Shown: piece after piece, positions 12,601-23,449 of the stretch | How positions within the stretch are numbered: the stretch's first letter is position 1 | Layout: each line of letters opens with the position of its first letter | Made by a program: the position numbers and the translations under genes | Source of the DNA: Aradus depressus | Taxonomy: Eukaryota; Arthropoda; Insecta; Hemiptera; Aradidae | DNA: 64,000 nt | Assembly: GCA_963662175.1 (NCBI GenBank) | Contig: OY759218.1 | Coordinates: 13,358,480-13,422,479, forward strand | Reading direction: 5' to 3' | Notes under the pieces: generated by a model | Database searches by the model: none | Told to the model about the DNA's origin: nothing | The model's input: the letters and a program-made list of their open reading frames with translations, nothing else

Positions 12601-13895
12601 GGCATAACTTCAAAACCCTTATAACTTTTCATGAAATTAACATTTTGATACGAAATGAAGTGAAAACTTTAATTTTATAAGTCCAGAAGTAAGAAACCAT
12701 TGGGGAAGTGCGTTCATGGCTAGGGATTCGTCAACAATTTTTTATAATAGGAGGAACCATTGATTAGGGCCTATGGGAGGGGTATTTCAAACATGGAGAA
12801 AATGGCAAGGTTCAAAGAGCCTCCCCGATTCACTAATGGATAGCACTAATTTATTTATTTTTGTATTTATTTATTCGTACGGGTTTACTGGGACCTCGGT
12901 CCTGGAATTACAAATAAAATGTATTTTTAGTTCATTTCACAGACAAACAACATCGCAAAACGTATTCAGGGGACACTGCAACGTAAAAGTCCGTTGAAAA
13001 CTCGAACTCGGATTTTTGCACGATTACAACACTTTAGGTTTAAGAAAGTAAAAAGAAATTGAAAATTTATCTTTCTTCGCTCCCTTTTCGGACGTTTTCG
13101 TCAAAACGTTCTTTATATTGTCACCCTACACACATATTTTTATTTTCATTCCAAAAAAATTATATCAACAACACTAATACAGTGTAGGTATCCCTAAAAG
13201 TTACTTACCTCCTCGCATAAGGATAGCATTCTACGCGTACTCTCCAGCGACTAAAACAAGAAAAAATAATAATAAAAGTTATTTTTTTCACATTAACAAT
13301 CATTTGTTACACCTCCTAGAAAATGTAATTTAATTTGTGAGATCCCGGACTTGACTTCAACTAGTGTCGAGAGAGATCTGAAAGATAGGTTAGGTCGGCT
13401 TCCGATGACTTCTCAAGTCAGGTCTCTATCTACACTCCACTCAAGTCTTGTCGAGGAGTCTATGGCGCCGTGTCCAAAGCAAACCATTGGACCGTATTTC
13501 CTGACTCATCCGAATTCTTAAATGCCTTACTCCTTGGCCGTCTAATCCATTAAATAGATTGAAAAATGTATAATTAAGTAAAGATTTTTAATAAAAGAGA
13601 AAAGCTATCTATTAGTTGAAAAAAAAAAAAAAAAAAACACATGGGATACCAATTTAAAAAAAAAATCATTTTTATTTGTTCAATTTCAAGAATAAGATAA
13701 GTAAATTGAAGTCATAACTACGGGACGGACCGGCAGACGTCGACCGCTCATTCCAAGGTTAAAACATTAATTACTTCAATTTGAACCAATCAGAAGACTA
13801 CATACCTCATCTGTAACTTGTCCTGCCTTGAGCTGGAGTTCCTGAAGTTCGGTCCTGGGAGGACCAGGTTCAACGGCTGCAACTGGGGCTGGCAT
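2397..13895 (-). CDS. Snap25: SNAP-25 (synaptosomal-associated protein, Qbc-SNARE), 5' coding part; gene continues past position 1
   Basis: Three spliced coding exons (13895-13806, 13250-13209, 2445-2397) give an N-terminus starting MPAPVAAVEP, then RTELQELQ, then ESTRRML.LCEESKEAGIRTLVALDDQG. That is the start of SNAP-25 and its first (Qb) SNARE helix. Family knowledge: SNAP-25 pairs with syntaxin and synaptobrevin at the plasma membrane to drive synaptic vesicle fusion; membrane anchoring is by palmitoylated cysteines in the linker, which is not in this window. Start: first ATG after a splice acceptor, matching the family N-terminus. Junctions are GT-AG and in phase (0, 0, then one base left over). 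Only about 60 of roughly 210 residues are here; the expected continuation (EQLDRIEEGM-like) was not found in 1-2396, so downstream exons lie outside the window. The 10.8-kb intron between exons 2 and 3 is full of repeats. The paralogue SNAP-23/24 is less likely given the close SNAP-25 match. Confidence 0.93.
2446..7362. other. SNAP-25 intron 2, distal part; mostly unassigned AT-rich DNA
   Basis: Contains a short direct duplication near 2877-2930 (unit CAATACCTCGGGTACCA), TA runs, and a SINE body at 4405-4568. Positions 4790-4850 share about 45 bp with the flank of the PLE pair at 29640-29690. Otherwise nothing recognisable. Confidence 0.5.
4405..4568 (+). repeat. SINE family A body, degenerate copy
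   Basis: Shares the family blocks ACTCGTT(A/G)AAGACCCC, GGGTAGGCAAAATTTAGGACTCC and GAGCGCTCTGG with copies at 35041, 46430, 48555 and 57945. Same orientation as the copy at 35041, which keeps the tRNA-like head; the head is not seen here. Confidence 0.6.
7480..7960 (+). pseudogene. RTE-like reverse transcriptase remnant, internally deleted
   Basis: The plus strand reads AAYDTVKRPN, AMEVLRVPSKLIRLVQLTM, then RVQSDLTDTL and RQGDALACLL, which match RT motif A and the VRQGD block of RTE-clade elements. It then jumps to LYRAKVVALD and RLRWAGHVGRMDED, a typical RTE/CR1-like C-terminal block. The YADD catalytic segment between them is missing, so this is a deleted, frameshifted fossil. The same family appears split at 28985-30950. 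Confidence 0.75.
8050..8575. repeat. Long inverted-repeat (MITE-like) element nested in the 7363-8696 element
   Basis: Left part (GGTGGTTAGATAAACAAACAC, then ATTTTCATTTTGATCTAGTT) recurs inverted at the right (GTTTTTTCAACTAACCACC and ACTATATCAAAATGAAAATA). A central second inversion contains GTGACCATTG/CAATGGTCAC. No ORF. Confidence 0.65.
8697..9414. other. No gene seen (intron of SNAP-25)
   Basis: AT-rich; a loose repetition of CATCTATTTGTCAT-like units occurs at about 9120-9255. Nothing else recognised. Confidence 0.5.
9415..9640. repeat. Family R repeat fragment with a 30-nt G tract
   Basis: Carries family R blocks (AAGTTAAGTATGTAATCG, GGATTTCATATTTTCCGAC, TTCAGCGAAATCGGCCAAA) followed by an uninterrupted run of G at 9590-9619. 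The G run sits where other copies have GGGAAGGGGG. Confidence 0.7.
10747..11436. mobile_element. MITE-like element, TIR family 1 (copy 1)
   Basis: Inverted ends TATTGTC.GTC...ATTGGAAGG face each other at 10747 and 11436. A shorter copy with the same ends is at 44897-45162. No coding capacity seen; imperfect TIRs of about 25 bp. Confidence 0.55.
11437..12354. other. No gene seen (intron of SNAP-25)
   Basis: AT-rich, short ORFs only; no recognisable protein, RNA or repeat family. Confidence 0.5.
12355..12735. repeat. Family R repeat copy
   Basis: Contains AGTTATGTAATCAGCC, GAATTTCATGTTTTCC and TGATTTTCAGCCAAACCGG in family order, ending in a GGGGCGGAAGGG block. Short related tail at 12960-13060 (GTTGAAAACTCGAACTCGGA) matches 47650-47700. 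Confidence 0.7.
13209..13250 (-). CDS. Snap25: SNAP-25 coding exon 2 (42-bp microexon)
   Basis: Encodes residues 31-44, SLESTRRMLSLCEE, between acceptor TTTTAG and donor GTAAGT. Phase 0 on both sides. It opens the first SNARE helix. Confidence 0.93.
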
Positions 13896-13910
13896 TTTGG
13901 ACTAATAACT
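13806..13910 (-). CDS. Snap25: SNAP-25 first coding exon with short 5'UTR
   Basis: ATG at 13895-13893; coding 13895-13806 encodes residues 1-30 ending QVTDE. Donor GTATG follows at 13805. A poly-T tract and AG directly upstream (acceptor before 13910) indicate that the 5'UTR begins in another exon further right, which I could not locate. Confidence 0.9.
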
Positions 13911-14320
13911 CTAAAAAAAAAAAAAAAAAAACCTAATATTATTAAATGTATAAACAATAAATATTCAGACAGGTTGGGAAACGATATCATGGATCTTTCG
14001 CTACTCCTTAAAGAATTTTAATGTCGCAATTCCAAAAGATAAGCCATAATTAGGAGTGCTCCTAATTCAAATAATTCTTTTCCAGTATTGTATAATTTTC
14101 ATCATGGTTGCTGTGGTTGCGCGGGTTTTCATCATCTTTATATATATAATTTCCTCCAACTAAGTATGGTTAGCAGGGAATTCTTTCACATAATGCATTT
14201 TAAAATCATTAGCTTCTTGAGTTTTTACGAACATTTTTTCTCTCTAACTTTGATTTATTTTAATTACGCATGAAAACTAACCAACAAACCAACATAAGTA
14301 ACGAACCAATATTTTATATA

Positions 14321-14531
14321 TTGAGTGAGAGCATTTAAATAAATAAACTTATTTTTTTTTTTTAATATTGTCTATTTCACAGAAACATTTATACAAAAAC
14401 TATACAGTTACACCATCGTCAAGTTGGGGGGATGGTGTAATGCCGAAACCGGTAGTTTTTGTATAAATGTTTTTGTGAAATAGACAAAATTTCAAAGAAA
14501 TAAGCTTGTATTTATTTAAATGCTCTCACTT
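14321..14531. mobile_element. Head-to-head pair of Penelope-like 3' ends (family B), palindrome
   Basis: Arms of about 95 bp are inverted copies of each other (GTCTATTTCACAGAAACATTTATAC against its reverse complement, with flanking GAGAGCATTTAAATAAATA also inverted). The right arm keeps GCCGAAACCGGTAGT, the 3' half of a hammerhead motif; the CUGANGA half is lost by rearrangement at the centre. Confidence 0.7.
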
Positions 14532-14564
14532 AATATAATGTATATAATTCCCTTTGTCCTATTT

Positions 14565-14790
14565 GGCTGAAAATAGGTGTCGCCCTTATGGGGTTCTGGA
14601 TACACATACAGTTTAGATACATTCATTCTATCGGGAGTTATCGTGCCCACAGACACACACACAGTAAGCAGCTCTACTTTCCCAGTTATTTGAAATATAG
14701 AGGAAGTTTTGTAATCGGTCAGAAATTCGATGTTGAATTTTCACCAGAAGTTCATGTTTTTCGACCCCGATTCCAAAAATGAAAAGAAAA
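14565..14790. repeat. Family R repeat fragment
   Basis: Blocks GGCTGAAAATAGGTGTCGCC, CATTCATTCTATCGGGAGTTA and GTTTTGTAATCGGTCAGAAA identify it. Confidence 0.65.
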
Positions 14791-15344
14791 AGTCGTCGGT
14801 CAAGACTTAGATAAATTCAGGAAAAACAGACATTGCAATAGTCAATTTTTGAGCTAGAAAGATAGTCCTTTCTGCCCAAGTTGGAAGTATACAAGGACGT
14901 TATACCCAAACAAAGACTCAAAGCCACAACCGTCTATCTGGTAGGCAGGCTTCGTTATCCGCCAAGGTCCCGGTTGTTAATATTACGTCTATATTACATA
15001 ACACTTCCCAACAGTTTTCCCAACCATCACCACTTTTCCTTCTGACCCTTACTTAATTTGTTATGCTTTCATTTCTTTAAGGCTTCTGTAGTCACCTTTC
15101 CAAACATTTTACATAAGAAACAGGCAGGTGACCTGGAGTAACTTAGCTTACCAAAACATGTACAGCCTCATATCAGCTATTCCATTTTTACGGACGAGAC
15201 TGTTTCCGTGTACTAAAAACTATGTTTAAAATTACAGTTTTTCAGCTGTAACTTTGATCTAGCGAACACCTGCTTAATTATAATTACATTTTTTCCCTGA
15301 AAATTACAGTCAGGTAAATTTTTTAATATGGTTAAAAAAAATAA

Positions 15345-15462
15345 AAGTCAGAGGTGAATCACCGGCCATGAACTTCCCCAGAACGAACTAATCAATTAAC
15401 TTCTCGCTCCCCCTCCAAAACAAGTCGACAGTTTGCGCTAATATTTAATAGTTGTCTTATAC
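15345..15462 (-). repeat. Family R terminal fragment
   Basis: Starts with GGTGAATCACCGGCC and ACTTCCCCAGAACGAA, the hairpin-bearing end of family R, and is cut off by the retroelement stump at 15463. Confidence 0.7.
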
Positions 15463-15776
15463 AGGGGGGGCTCACAGGACACTGTCATATGAACAAACAC
15501 CTACACAATATGGGAATCGCTGTGCAGGAAATGTGGCGAGGAAAATAAAACTCCGGTTCATATTCTAAGCCAGTGTAAGGCATTAGAAAGCAGAGATTTT
15601 ACTCGGGTCAGCCATAACGGAACAGAAGCAGGTAATGGGGGGAATCTGTAGCAGAATCCTGGACTTTATTAAAGATAAAGGGCTGCTGTAGGGACCAACG
15701 TACAGGGCACTCAATAGGCCTCCACTGACTGCGGTGATACCATCAGCCCTCGAGGGGAAAAAAATAAAAATAAACA
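15463..15776 (+). pseudogene. 3' stump of a non-LTR retrotransposon (same family as 23691-24019)
   Basis: Begins TCACAGGACACTGTCATATGA and reads LTGHCHMNKHL, followed by the cysteine-rich C-terminal region with frameshifts. Closely related to the minus-strand stump at 23691-24019 and truncated at nearly the same place. Ends at CCCTCGAGGGG followed by an A-rich tail. Confidence 0.75.
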
Positions 15777-16142
15777 AGCAGGTTCTCGGGTGTGTGTGTT
15801 TCGCCTCTTTGCACCCTAAATCAGAGGAAAATACTGGGCCGTGTATTAGGACTCAACAAAGGTGGCATTTGTAACTAAGTGCGGCCCTTGAGGTCCACAC
15901 GGCAAACTTCCCAGCATGGTATGAATATCAATAATAATAATAATAATAACAAAAAAGTAGGCATTTTATTCAGTACAAAATTGTTTATTCATTTAATTGA
16001 ATTTAATCTATATATAGAATTTTAATTGATTGATGATGCACATATGTAGGCAAAAATGAAAAATTGTAAGATTTTTATATTTTCATTGCACAAAATACTC
16101 AGAAATTACATACGGGACTCTCCGATAGGATTTCCGCAACTG

Positions 16143-16290
16143 ACAGTGAAATTTTTCGGGTGTACCAGACCCCTGTGGGACCATCCCACCGTGAAATCAA
16201 CCTTTGAATGGCAAACACAGTGAAATTTTTCGGGTGTACCAGACCCCTGTGGGACCATCCCACCGTGAAATCAACCTTTGAATGGCTAAC
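16143..16290. repeat. Tandem duplication, 74-bp unit, two copies
   Basis: AGTGAAATTTTTCGGGTGTA through AACCTTTGAATGGC occurs twice in a row with a 74-bp period and almost no differences, implying a recent duplication. Confidence 0.85.
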
Positions 16291-16624
16291 ACAATTCAAA
16301 CACGAAATATAATTCTATCGTGCTCATCAAAATTTTTCAATTATTCCATACGTCAATATCAACATTTGATGAACTATTCGAAAAATTGAAATTTTTTGGC
16401 CAAAATTTGAAATATATTAGCCGAGATACAGCTCTGTGTACGGGCGACTCGAAGAAGTGGTCATTGACGAAGCACCGAATCCGGTGGCACTATACACCGT
16501 CGCCCCATCTGAACGCACCCATTTAGTTCTATGTCTCGACGGTGTCTTCAGACACAGTGGCCGTGCACTGAGTGTCTCGTGTGAAAGGAGCCTAAGAGTT
16601 AATATCTGTTTATGTACCTAATTT

Positions 16625-16715
16625 ATAGGTAAGCTATCTTAATGTAAACATTCTTATGACGTATCCTATTACCATGTTATGGTTCAACGGATATAAATAT
16701 TATTATTAAGAATGC
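16625..16715 (+). repeat. 3' tail of a TAA-repeat non-LTR element
   Basis: The block GACGTATCCTATTACCATG followed by an ATTATTATTAAG-type tail matches, in inverse orientation, 31275-31370. Shared 3' UTR plus a TAA-type tail is what I/RTE-type retroelements leave. No coding part identified. Confidence 0.55.
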
Positions 16716-16888
16716 CTGGACAGAGCGCTACCGTTCCAAGAAGACCATGGCACAGTTTGATATCAGAGCCCATCGCAGACTAGGAACATTCCATTGAACG
16801 ACATAATGTCTTCACAGTGGTTCCCACTGTTTCACAACCTTGGATGGTTCCCAAGCCATATAAATATGACACTTCACAGCCATTAAAA

Positions 16889-17157
16889 TATGTAATTTGG
16901 CCATTACACGACTTTCTTATACCAGCCACTTTTGTACACATCATTCCCTCTCCCCCTCTCCTCTCTCCAATTCATATCATACTGGCATTACTCCGTATAA
17001 GAGTTGGCATAAGCGGTTTTCTTTGTTTCATTGTATATGGTAATTCTGAGTGTGAGTTTTTTATGCACAGTAATGCCAGTACGAAATGAATTTGAGAGAG
17101 GGGAGGGGGAGAGAGAGTGGATGGTATAAGAAAGTCCTGAATGGCCACATCACATAT
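16889..17157. mobile_element. MITE-like inverted-repeat element
   Basis: Ends ATATGTAATTTGGCCATT and ACTTTCTTATACCA recur inverted at 17120-17157; the inner part also pairs (AATTCATATCATACTGGCATTA with TAATGCCAGTACG). About 270 bp, no ORF. Confidence 0.65.
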
Positions 17158-17284
17158 GTATATAAATATATTTTTTTAAATATAACTTTCAATAAAAAAA
17201 AATATTTTATAATTCTTTGCTAAGCGATATAATGTAAACATTACTTTGAAATACTTCCCATGGAAATTTATTTAACATTCTTTG

Positions 17285-18735
17285 GGGAGCTATGATATTG
17301 GCCGTATTGGACCTACCTCAAATCTGAGGATACATTCCTTACATCGGCAGTTATTGGTTTTGAGTTGAGCCGATTCCGCGAAAAATTAATAGGTGTTGTC
17401 CCTATGGAATTGTGGGTAACATTTCTTGTCGATATATTCATTCTATCGGATACAGACAGATTTTTTTTTTCATTTTTAGAATCTGGGGGTCGGAAAACAT
17501 GAAATTTCATTGAAAACTCAACATACTAAATTTTATGACGATACATTCATTACATCGCCCCCCCCCCCCCCCCCCCAGAGTTATTGGAATTTATGAATTG
17601 AGCCCCCTCTCCTTCGGCTGATTCCGCACTAAAAATTGATAGATGATGTCCTTATAGGGCTTTGAATTTACACATCAAATTTCACAACGGAAGTTATTAG
17701 AGGTTTTGTGTTGAGCCTCCCCCCGTAATCTTTATTTCCGTTAAACCAACTTCCCTTTGGTCGATTTGGCTGAAAACCAATGTGTCGTTCTTAGAGGGTT
17801 CTGGTTACACATATAAAATTTTGCGTTGATACATTCATTCTTCTTCATTCACAGACCAATAGAATTTTTTTCTTTTTCTTGGAATCAGGAGTTCGGAAAA
17901 GGAAAACATAAATTCCGCTGGAAACTCCGCATCAAATTTCTGACCGATTGTATAACTTCCCCTATACGTCGTATAGTTGTGGAAATATTCGCGACTAGAG
18001 AGCCAGTAACAATGGGAGAATCATTTTGACCTGTGAACTCTTCGATGAAAATCAAGTGAGCGAGCACCTATCCAACTCTTCAATTAGGTACAAAGATCGG
18101 TTCACAAAAGGTGGATGGCAGTGCCCAGCATTTAATATTCAAGGAACCAAAATAAATGTTGTGAAAACAAAAAGTCTCTCCGACCCCCTGAATCCAAAAA
18201 TGACCAAAAATTTCGTCAAAATCACCGGCAATGTACTTCTCTTACACAAATCAATCAATTACGTGTTCGCTCTCCCTTAAAAACTAATAGACCGTTTGGG
18301 CTTCTAAATCCTCATACTAAATTTCGTGACGATACTGTGATTCATTACATCGGCCGTAATAAGGCTCCTTCCCTTCGGTCGAATTCGCTCAAACTTGATA
18401 GACGTCGACCTTATATGGTTTTGAATTTACACACCTGAATGTCGTGTCATTACATCTGCAGGTATAGGCTTTTTGAGTTGAGCCATCTCTAATGCCCCTC
18501 TTTCCTTCGGCTGAGTTCGCGGAAAATTAATATGTAACGTTCTTATGAGGTTCTGAATTTACATACAAAATATCGTGTCAATATGTTCATTACGACGACA
18601 GTGATTAGAGTTTTTGTGTTAAGTCTCCGCGCTAATCTCCACCTTCCCATCGTCCAATTTAGCTGAAAATCAGTAGGTATCGCCCTTATGGGGTTCTGGA
18701 TACATATATAAAATGTATTGTCGATACATTCATTC
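17285..18735. repeat. Family R repeat block, several adjoining copies in both orientations
   Basis: Repeated occurrences of CATTCATT(A/C)...TCGG, TTTTGAGTTGAGCC, TTCGGCTGATTC and TGAAATTTCATTGAAAACTC modules. A 19-nt C run is at 17558-17576, again at the poly-G/C site of the module. A hairpin end (ATCACCGGCAATGTACTTC) lies near 18221-18240. Confidence 0.75.
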
Positions 18736-18792
18736 TACCAAAAGTTACAAATATAATTATTGTTTATTTATTTATTTTTTTAATTCCAAAGA

Positions 18793-21303
18793 CGCTAAAC
18801 ACACGGTATGGGGCTGTAATAAAACAAATAGAAATGGCAACACTCTATTAAACTTAACAAACATCAATAATATCCTAGTTACAGCTCCGTCCCTACCTAC
18901 ATACTACCCTACATCCCTACGTAAATCTGCAGACATACTGGATATCAGCTTGAGCCGGGACATCTATACGCCCATATCTCACACAGTGTTAGCGGAACTC
19001 GACTCGGACCATGCGCCAGTAGTCATTAACTTCCAACTGATGGACACCATCCAGACTCAGCTTCCTAACTGCGATCACCTGATCAAGGGGAAGATAGATT
19101 GGGATACCTTCAGACTCCGGCTTGATCTTCACTTGGACAGAACCCTCATGCTACCATTGACTTCTACGGAGAGCATTGAAGAAGCAGTCACCAACTTCAC
19201 TCACTCTGTTTATACATCAGTTGAGGAGTCTACGTACAAACCTTACCAATACAGAAGAAACCAAAATCCTCTTCCGAGGTATATAGAGGAACTAATCAAA
19301 GAGAAACATAAGGTCCGTCGAGCCTGGCAACAAACAAGACTTCCTCATATCAAAAGTAGGTTAAATCAGTTAACAAGACGAGTGAGGTGGGAAGTTAATA
19401 ACCACGAGATCGACAGTTACCAGAAGTACCTGGAAGAGATGGATCCCGGAGACCCGAGCATGTGGAAAGCCACCCGAAGGCTGCTCCGACATCCACACAT
19501 CATACCTCCTCTCAAACATAATAATGAGATTTACCAGTCGGATATGGAAAAATGTTCAGCTTTTGCAGATCATTTTGAAAATATTTTTAAACCCTCCATC
19601 AAAAAGAATTAAGACGTTTCTAAAAAAGTAGAAGCCCATTCAAAACTAGTTTATCAAACCGCACAACTACCATTAGCGTTTGTCCGACCTTCTGAAATAA
19701 CTCAATTCATTTCTCATCTTAAGAACAAAAAATCCACCGGGGACGATAAAATTCCTGTAATCGTTCTGAAAAATTTATCGACCAAAGCAATATGTTTTCT
19801 CACAAATCTGTTTAATTCCAGCCTTCGAAAAGGTTATTTCCCGAAAGTATGGAAACATGCGCAGATGATAGTCATCCACAAACCTGGGAAACCGAAAGCG
19901 GACCTCTCAAGTTATAGACCCATAAGTCTGCTACCCTCTTTGGCCAAACTATTTGAAAAAATAATCCTTTCTAGGCTTACGCATTTCTTAAACTCTGAAA
20001 ATATCCTTCCCAAATTTCAGTTCGGATTTAAGAAAAATCACTCGGCGGTTCATCAAATTCAAAGACTGTACGAAAAGGTAGTTAGTGGCTATGAACGAAA
20101 GTTGTTCTCAACTGCAATGTTTTTAGATCTTAGTCAAGCTTTTGACACAGTTTGGCACGCGGGGCTCCTCTTCAAACTTAAACTGCTAGGAGTACCTCTT
20201 TATATTTACGAAACTTTGGCCTCATACCTCGATGGGAGAACATTCTCTGTGAAGATAGGAAATAGTATGTCCGAGTCACGCGACATAAAGGCTGGAGTTC
20301 CACAAGGATCCGTTCTGGGACCAACTCTGTTTAATATATACTGTTCAGACATACCTTCCCTGTCTGATCAGTTTATTGCCATGTTTGCTGACGACACTTG
20401 TATTATCAGTCAGGACGATGACCCAAGGATAGCAGCATCCCTGCTTCAAACGGCAGTGAGTGAGGTGTCCGAGTGGTTTGAAGCTTGGGGTTTAACACTC
20501 AATCCAAACAAAAGTGAGGCAAAAGTATTCACGTTGAGACGTATACCGGAAGTAACTCCAGTTAAGATCAATGGTGTGGAGGTGCCGTGGAATCCTGAAG
20601 ACAAGAGCGTCAAATACCTGGGAGTGGAGTTGGACAAACGTCTCACCTGGAAGCTACACACCAACAAGAAATTGAACCAGGCCTACGCACGCCTCTCCAT
20701 CTTGTATCCTCTAATTAACAGGACCTCCAGGCTCAAGACAAGATGCAGCCTTCTCATATACAAGACCATCATTCGGCCTCTATACACGTATGCATGCCCG
20801 GTCTGGGGGCTACCATCTGGTAAAAAACTTGAAGGGTTCCAGAAGCTACAAAATAAAGTTTTGCGCACGGCAGTAAATGCGCCATGGTTCGTGAGGAACA
20901 AGCAGCTTCACGAAGAACTAGGCATGTCATATGTTGAGGACTTCGTGAAGAGGGTTACCAAGAAGTTTCTGGATTCCCTAAACACCGCAGCAGGACCAGC
21001 GTACTACGAACTAGGAAAGACGACTCCAGCCCCCAGACTCAAGCCACGGCTCCCTCAAGACATCCTCCCTTAGAGACCAAATGTTAAAGTTTACCTTCTT
21101 TCATTTTTTATTTATACATTTATTCTTTTACATTTATTTCCATCTATTTGTTAAGCTCTATAAGCAGTCTTAGGTTGTGCTCAAGATGAGACGACGCCGA
21201 TCTGTTATTTTATATGTTATTTATTTTATGTCCATATTTATACCTACTAGCATAGCATGCGATATGCTGAACTAGTAAAATAAAAGGAAAAAAAAAAAAA
21301 AAA
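18793..21303 (+). mobile_element. 5'-truncated Jockey-like non-LTR retrotransposon with 11-bp target duplications
   Basis: Flanked by the direct repeat AATTCCAAAGA at 18782-18792 and 21304-21314. It ends in TAAAATAAAAGG plus a poly-A run, as expected for target-primed reverse transcription. The 5' truncation falls inside the apurinic-like endonuclease. It sits within a family R block. Confidence 0.92.
18794..21073 (+). pseudogene. Jockey-like ORF2: endonuclease C-terminus plus reverse transcriptase, one stop codon
   Basis: One frame runs from AKHTVWGCNKTNRNG (start of the preserved endonuclease tail) through SDHAP (endonuclease catalytic D/H motif) to the RT. RT landmarks: YRPISLLPSLAKLFEK, FGFKKNHSAVHQ, LDLSQAFDTVWH (motif A), [25 protein letters not shown] (catalytic FADD motif C), and KYLGVELDKRLTW. 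The frame ends at 21071-21073 after LPQDILP. A single TAA at 19610-19612 interrupts it; the frame is the same before and after, so one substitution could account for it. About 758 codons are otherwise open, which suggests a young but dead-on-arrival copy. The clade call (Jockey) is by motif resemblance. Confidence 0.9.
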
Positions 21304-21494
21304 AATTCCAAAGAATATATCTCGGGTGTTTGGGCAATAGGGCTTAAAGTCAGCAAATCTGAATTTGAGTAGGGGAATTTCTGAAGGGTTGAAAAATTCC
21401 TGCAAATCAGGTAAAACTCATTTATGTTAGTTGAAATATTATTTCAATAAAAGTATCAAATATAAACAAAGTAAAATATTCCAACATTCAGTTA

Positions 21495-21759
21495 CATATC
21501 GCACCCCCGCTTCAGAAGTGACACAAATCAAAAATCATAAATGCCTGTAAAACGACACGGAAAAATTACTGTAATTTAAAATAACTATTTTGAAGTAATG
21601 AGGGCTCTTACGTTTTTCTTTCTAGTTTCTAATCTATTGGAACCCGAGAAGTGTCGTTTTTCCTGAATAAAGAGATCATTTTTCTTACCTCATTTGCGAC
21701 ATAAACCAAAAATTGACGAATTTTGAGTTATGTCACTTCTGAAGCGGGGGTGCGATATG
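21495..21759. mobile_element. MITE with about 30-bp terminal inverted repeats
   Basis: CATATCGCACCCCCGCTTCA followed by GAAGTGACA at the left is exactly inverted at the right end (21730-21759). Length about 265 bp, no ORF. Target duplication uncertain; TA just inside each end would fit a Tc1/mariner-type TSD if the true TIR starts at TCGCACC. Confidence 0.8.
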
Positions 21760-21839
21760 GTAAACATATTTAAATGCACAAGCCCTTTTGCTCAAACACC
21801 AGAGATATTGAAGCCAATGGTCATATATTTTATAGTTAT

Positions 21840-22945
21840 CAACATACCTACATATGTATATTTTAGAATATGCAAATTGTCGATACATCCATTCTTTCGG
21901 AAGTTATCGTGTTCATAGACAAACAGAATTTTCTTTTCATTTTTGGGTTCAGAGGGTAGGAAAACATGAAATTTCGATGAAAACTCACCATTAATTTCTG
22001 ACCGATTACCTAACATCCCCTACACTTCGGTTCAGGAAATAAAACCTTCATGTATGTCTGTGTGACTGTGGACGTGACAACTCTTAACAGAATTAATATA
22101 TAGCCCAACTGGCCAAAGGAACGCGAGGATCAGAGGAGGCTGGGGTCCACTCAAAAACCTTAATAACTACCAATGTAATTAATGCATCGACACGAAACTT
22201 TATATGAGAATACAGAATAGAGTCCCTGAGACATCTATGTCAAATTGGTCAAAGAGACAGAGAGCTTGGAGGAAGAGTGAAAATAAGAGTTGATTACAAA
22301 TAATTTGAGCTAGGAAGTACACTGTCAGTGATTCACCGACGACTTTTGCTCAAGAAAATTAACTAAAATAGAAAAAAATTGTACTGGACCGAGTCACAGT
22401 TGACACGAACCAAAATAAAAATATCTCGATAAAATAATGTTAAAATTGTAAATATTCTGTCTGTGTACGATAACTGCCGATAGAATGAATGTATCGACAC
22501 GAAATGTTATATGTAAATCCAGAACCCTCTAAGGACATCTACTGATTTTCAGCCAAATCAACCAAATGGATGAGGGGGGATTTGGGGGAGGCTTAATAGA
22601 AAAACTATAATAACTGCCGTCAGAATGAATGTATCGACACGAAATTTCATATGTGAATTCAAATCCCCATAAAGACGACACATCAATTCTCAGCGGAATT
22701 GGCAGAAGGAAAGGGGGAGATCAGAGGGGCTCAACTCAAAAACCCCAATAACTGCCGATGTAATGAATTTATCGACACAAAATTTAGTTTGAGGATTTAG
22801 GAGCCCCTATGTAAGTCAACTATTGAATATTAGCGGAAACGGTCGACAGGTTTCGGAGGCGTGGAGCCGAAAAGTTAATTAATTCGTTCAGGGGAAGTAC
22901 ATTATTAGTGATTCACAGATTATTTTTTTCTATTATCAATAGAGA
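21840..22945. repeat. Family R repeat block
   Basis: At least two copies, with AATAACTGCC..GTAATGAAT..TATCGACA modules repeated at about 130-150 bp. The stretch 22200-22510 is nearly identical to 36450-36770. Confidence 0.8.
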
Positions 22946-23264
22946 ACCAGCTAATTACTTCACTTTGACGCTTACCACCCCATGAACATTCTACATTTAA
23001 AAAATAATGTAATATAACTTTTATGACGCTCGGTCGTGTGGTGCAATGTTTTTTTGATCGCAATTTTTCAAAGGGTATTTTGATCAATTAAAATGAATGA
23101 AATTGCGAATATATTAACTTACTTGGAGGTGTTCAAGGTACCTTTTTTGATAAGATTTGATGGTTTGACACTGCTGTGATAATTTGGACCAGGGGACTGA
23201 GCCGTGCAGCGCCGTCGCAATGCGAACAAATCGATCGAATGGGAGACCTCGCCCCTTACGTTAG

Positions 23265-23315
23265 CCAAACCCATTCTAACATTCCTACATACATACGTAC
23301 ATACGTACATACACA
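23265..23315. repeat. Short (ACAT/ACGT) simple repeat
   Basis: CATACATACGTACATACG-type tetranucleotide repetition. Confidence 0.7.
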
Positions 23316-23449
23316 GTACAACATTCACAGAGTCGCTCATTCAGTCCCGTTCACACAATCATGCAATCTCTGTTTGGTTAGTCAATTATTAGCTCAATGG
23401 AGGATTTGTGGAAGAGTTAGGAAGGAAGGACAGTAAAAACAAAAAATGA

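Noticed and set aside
16436..16621. Possible coding remnant with higher GC
   Set aside because: No recognisable domain in any frame; probably 3' non-coding part of the TAA-tailed retroelement.
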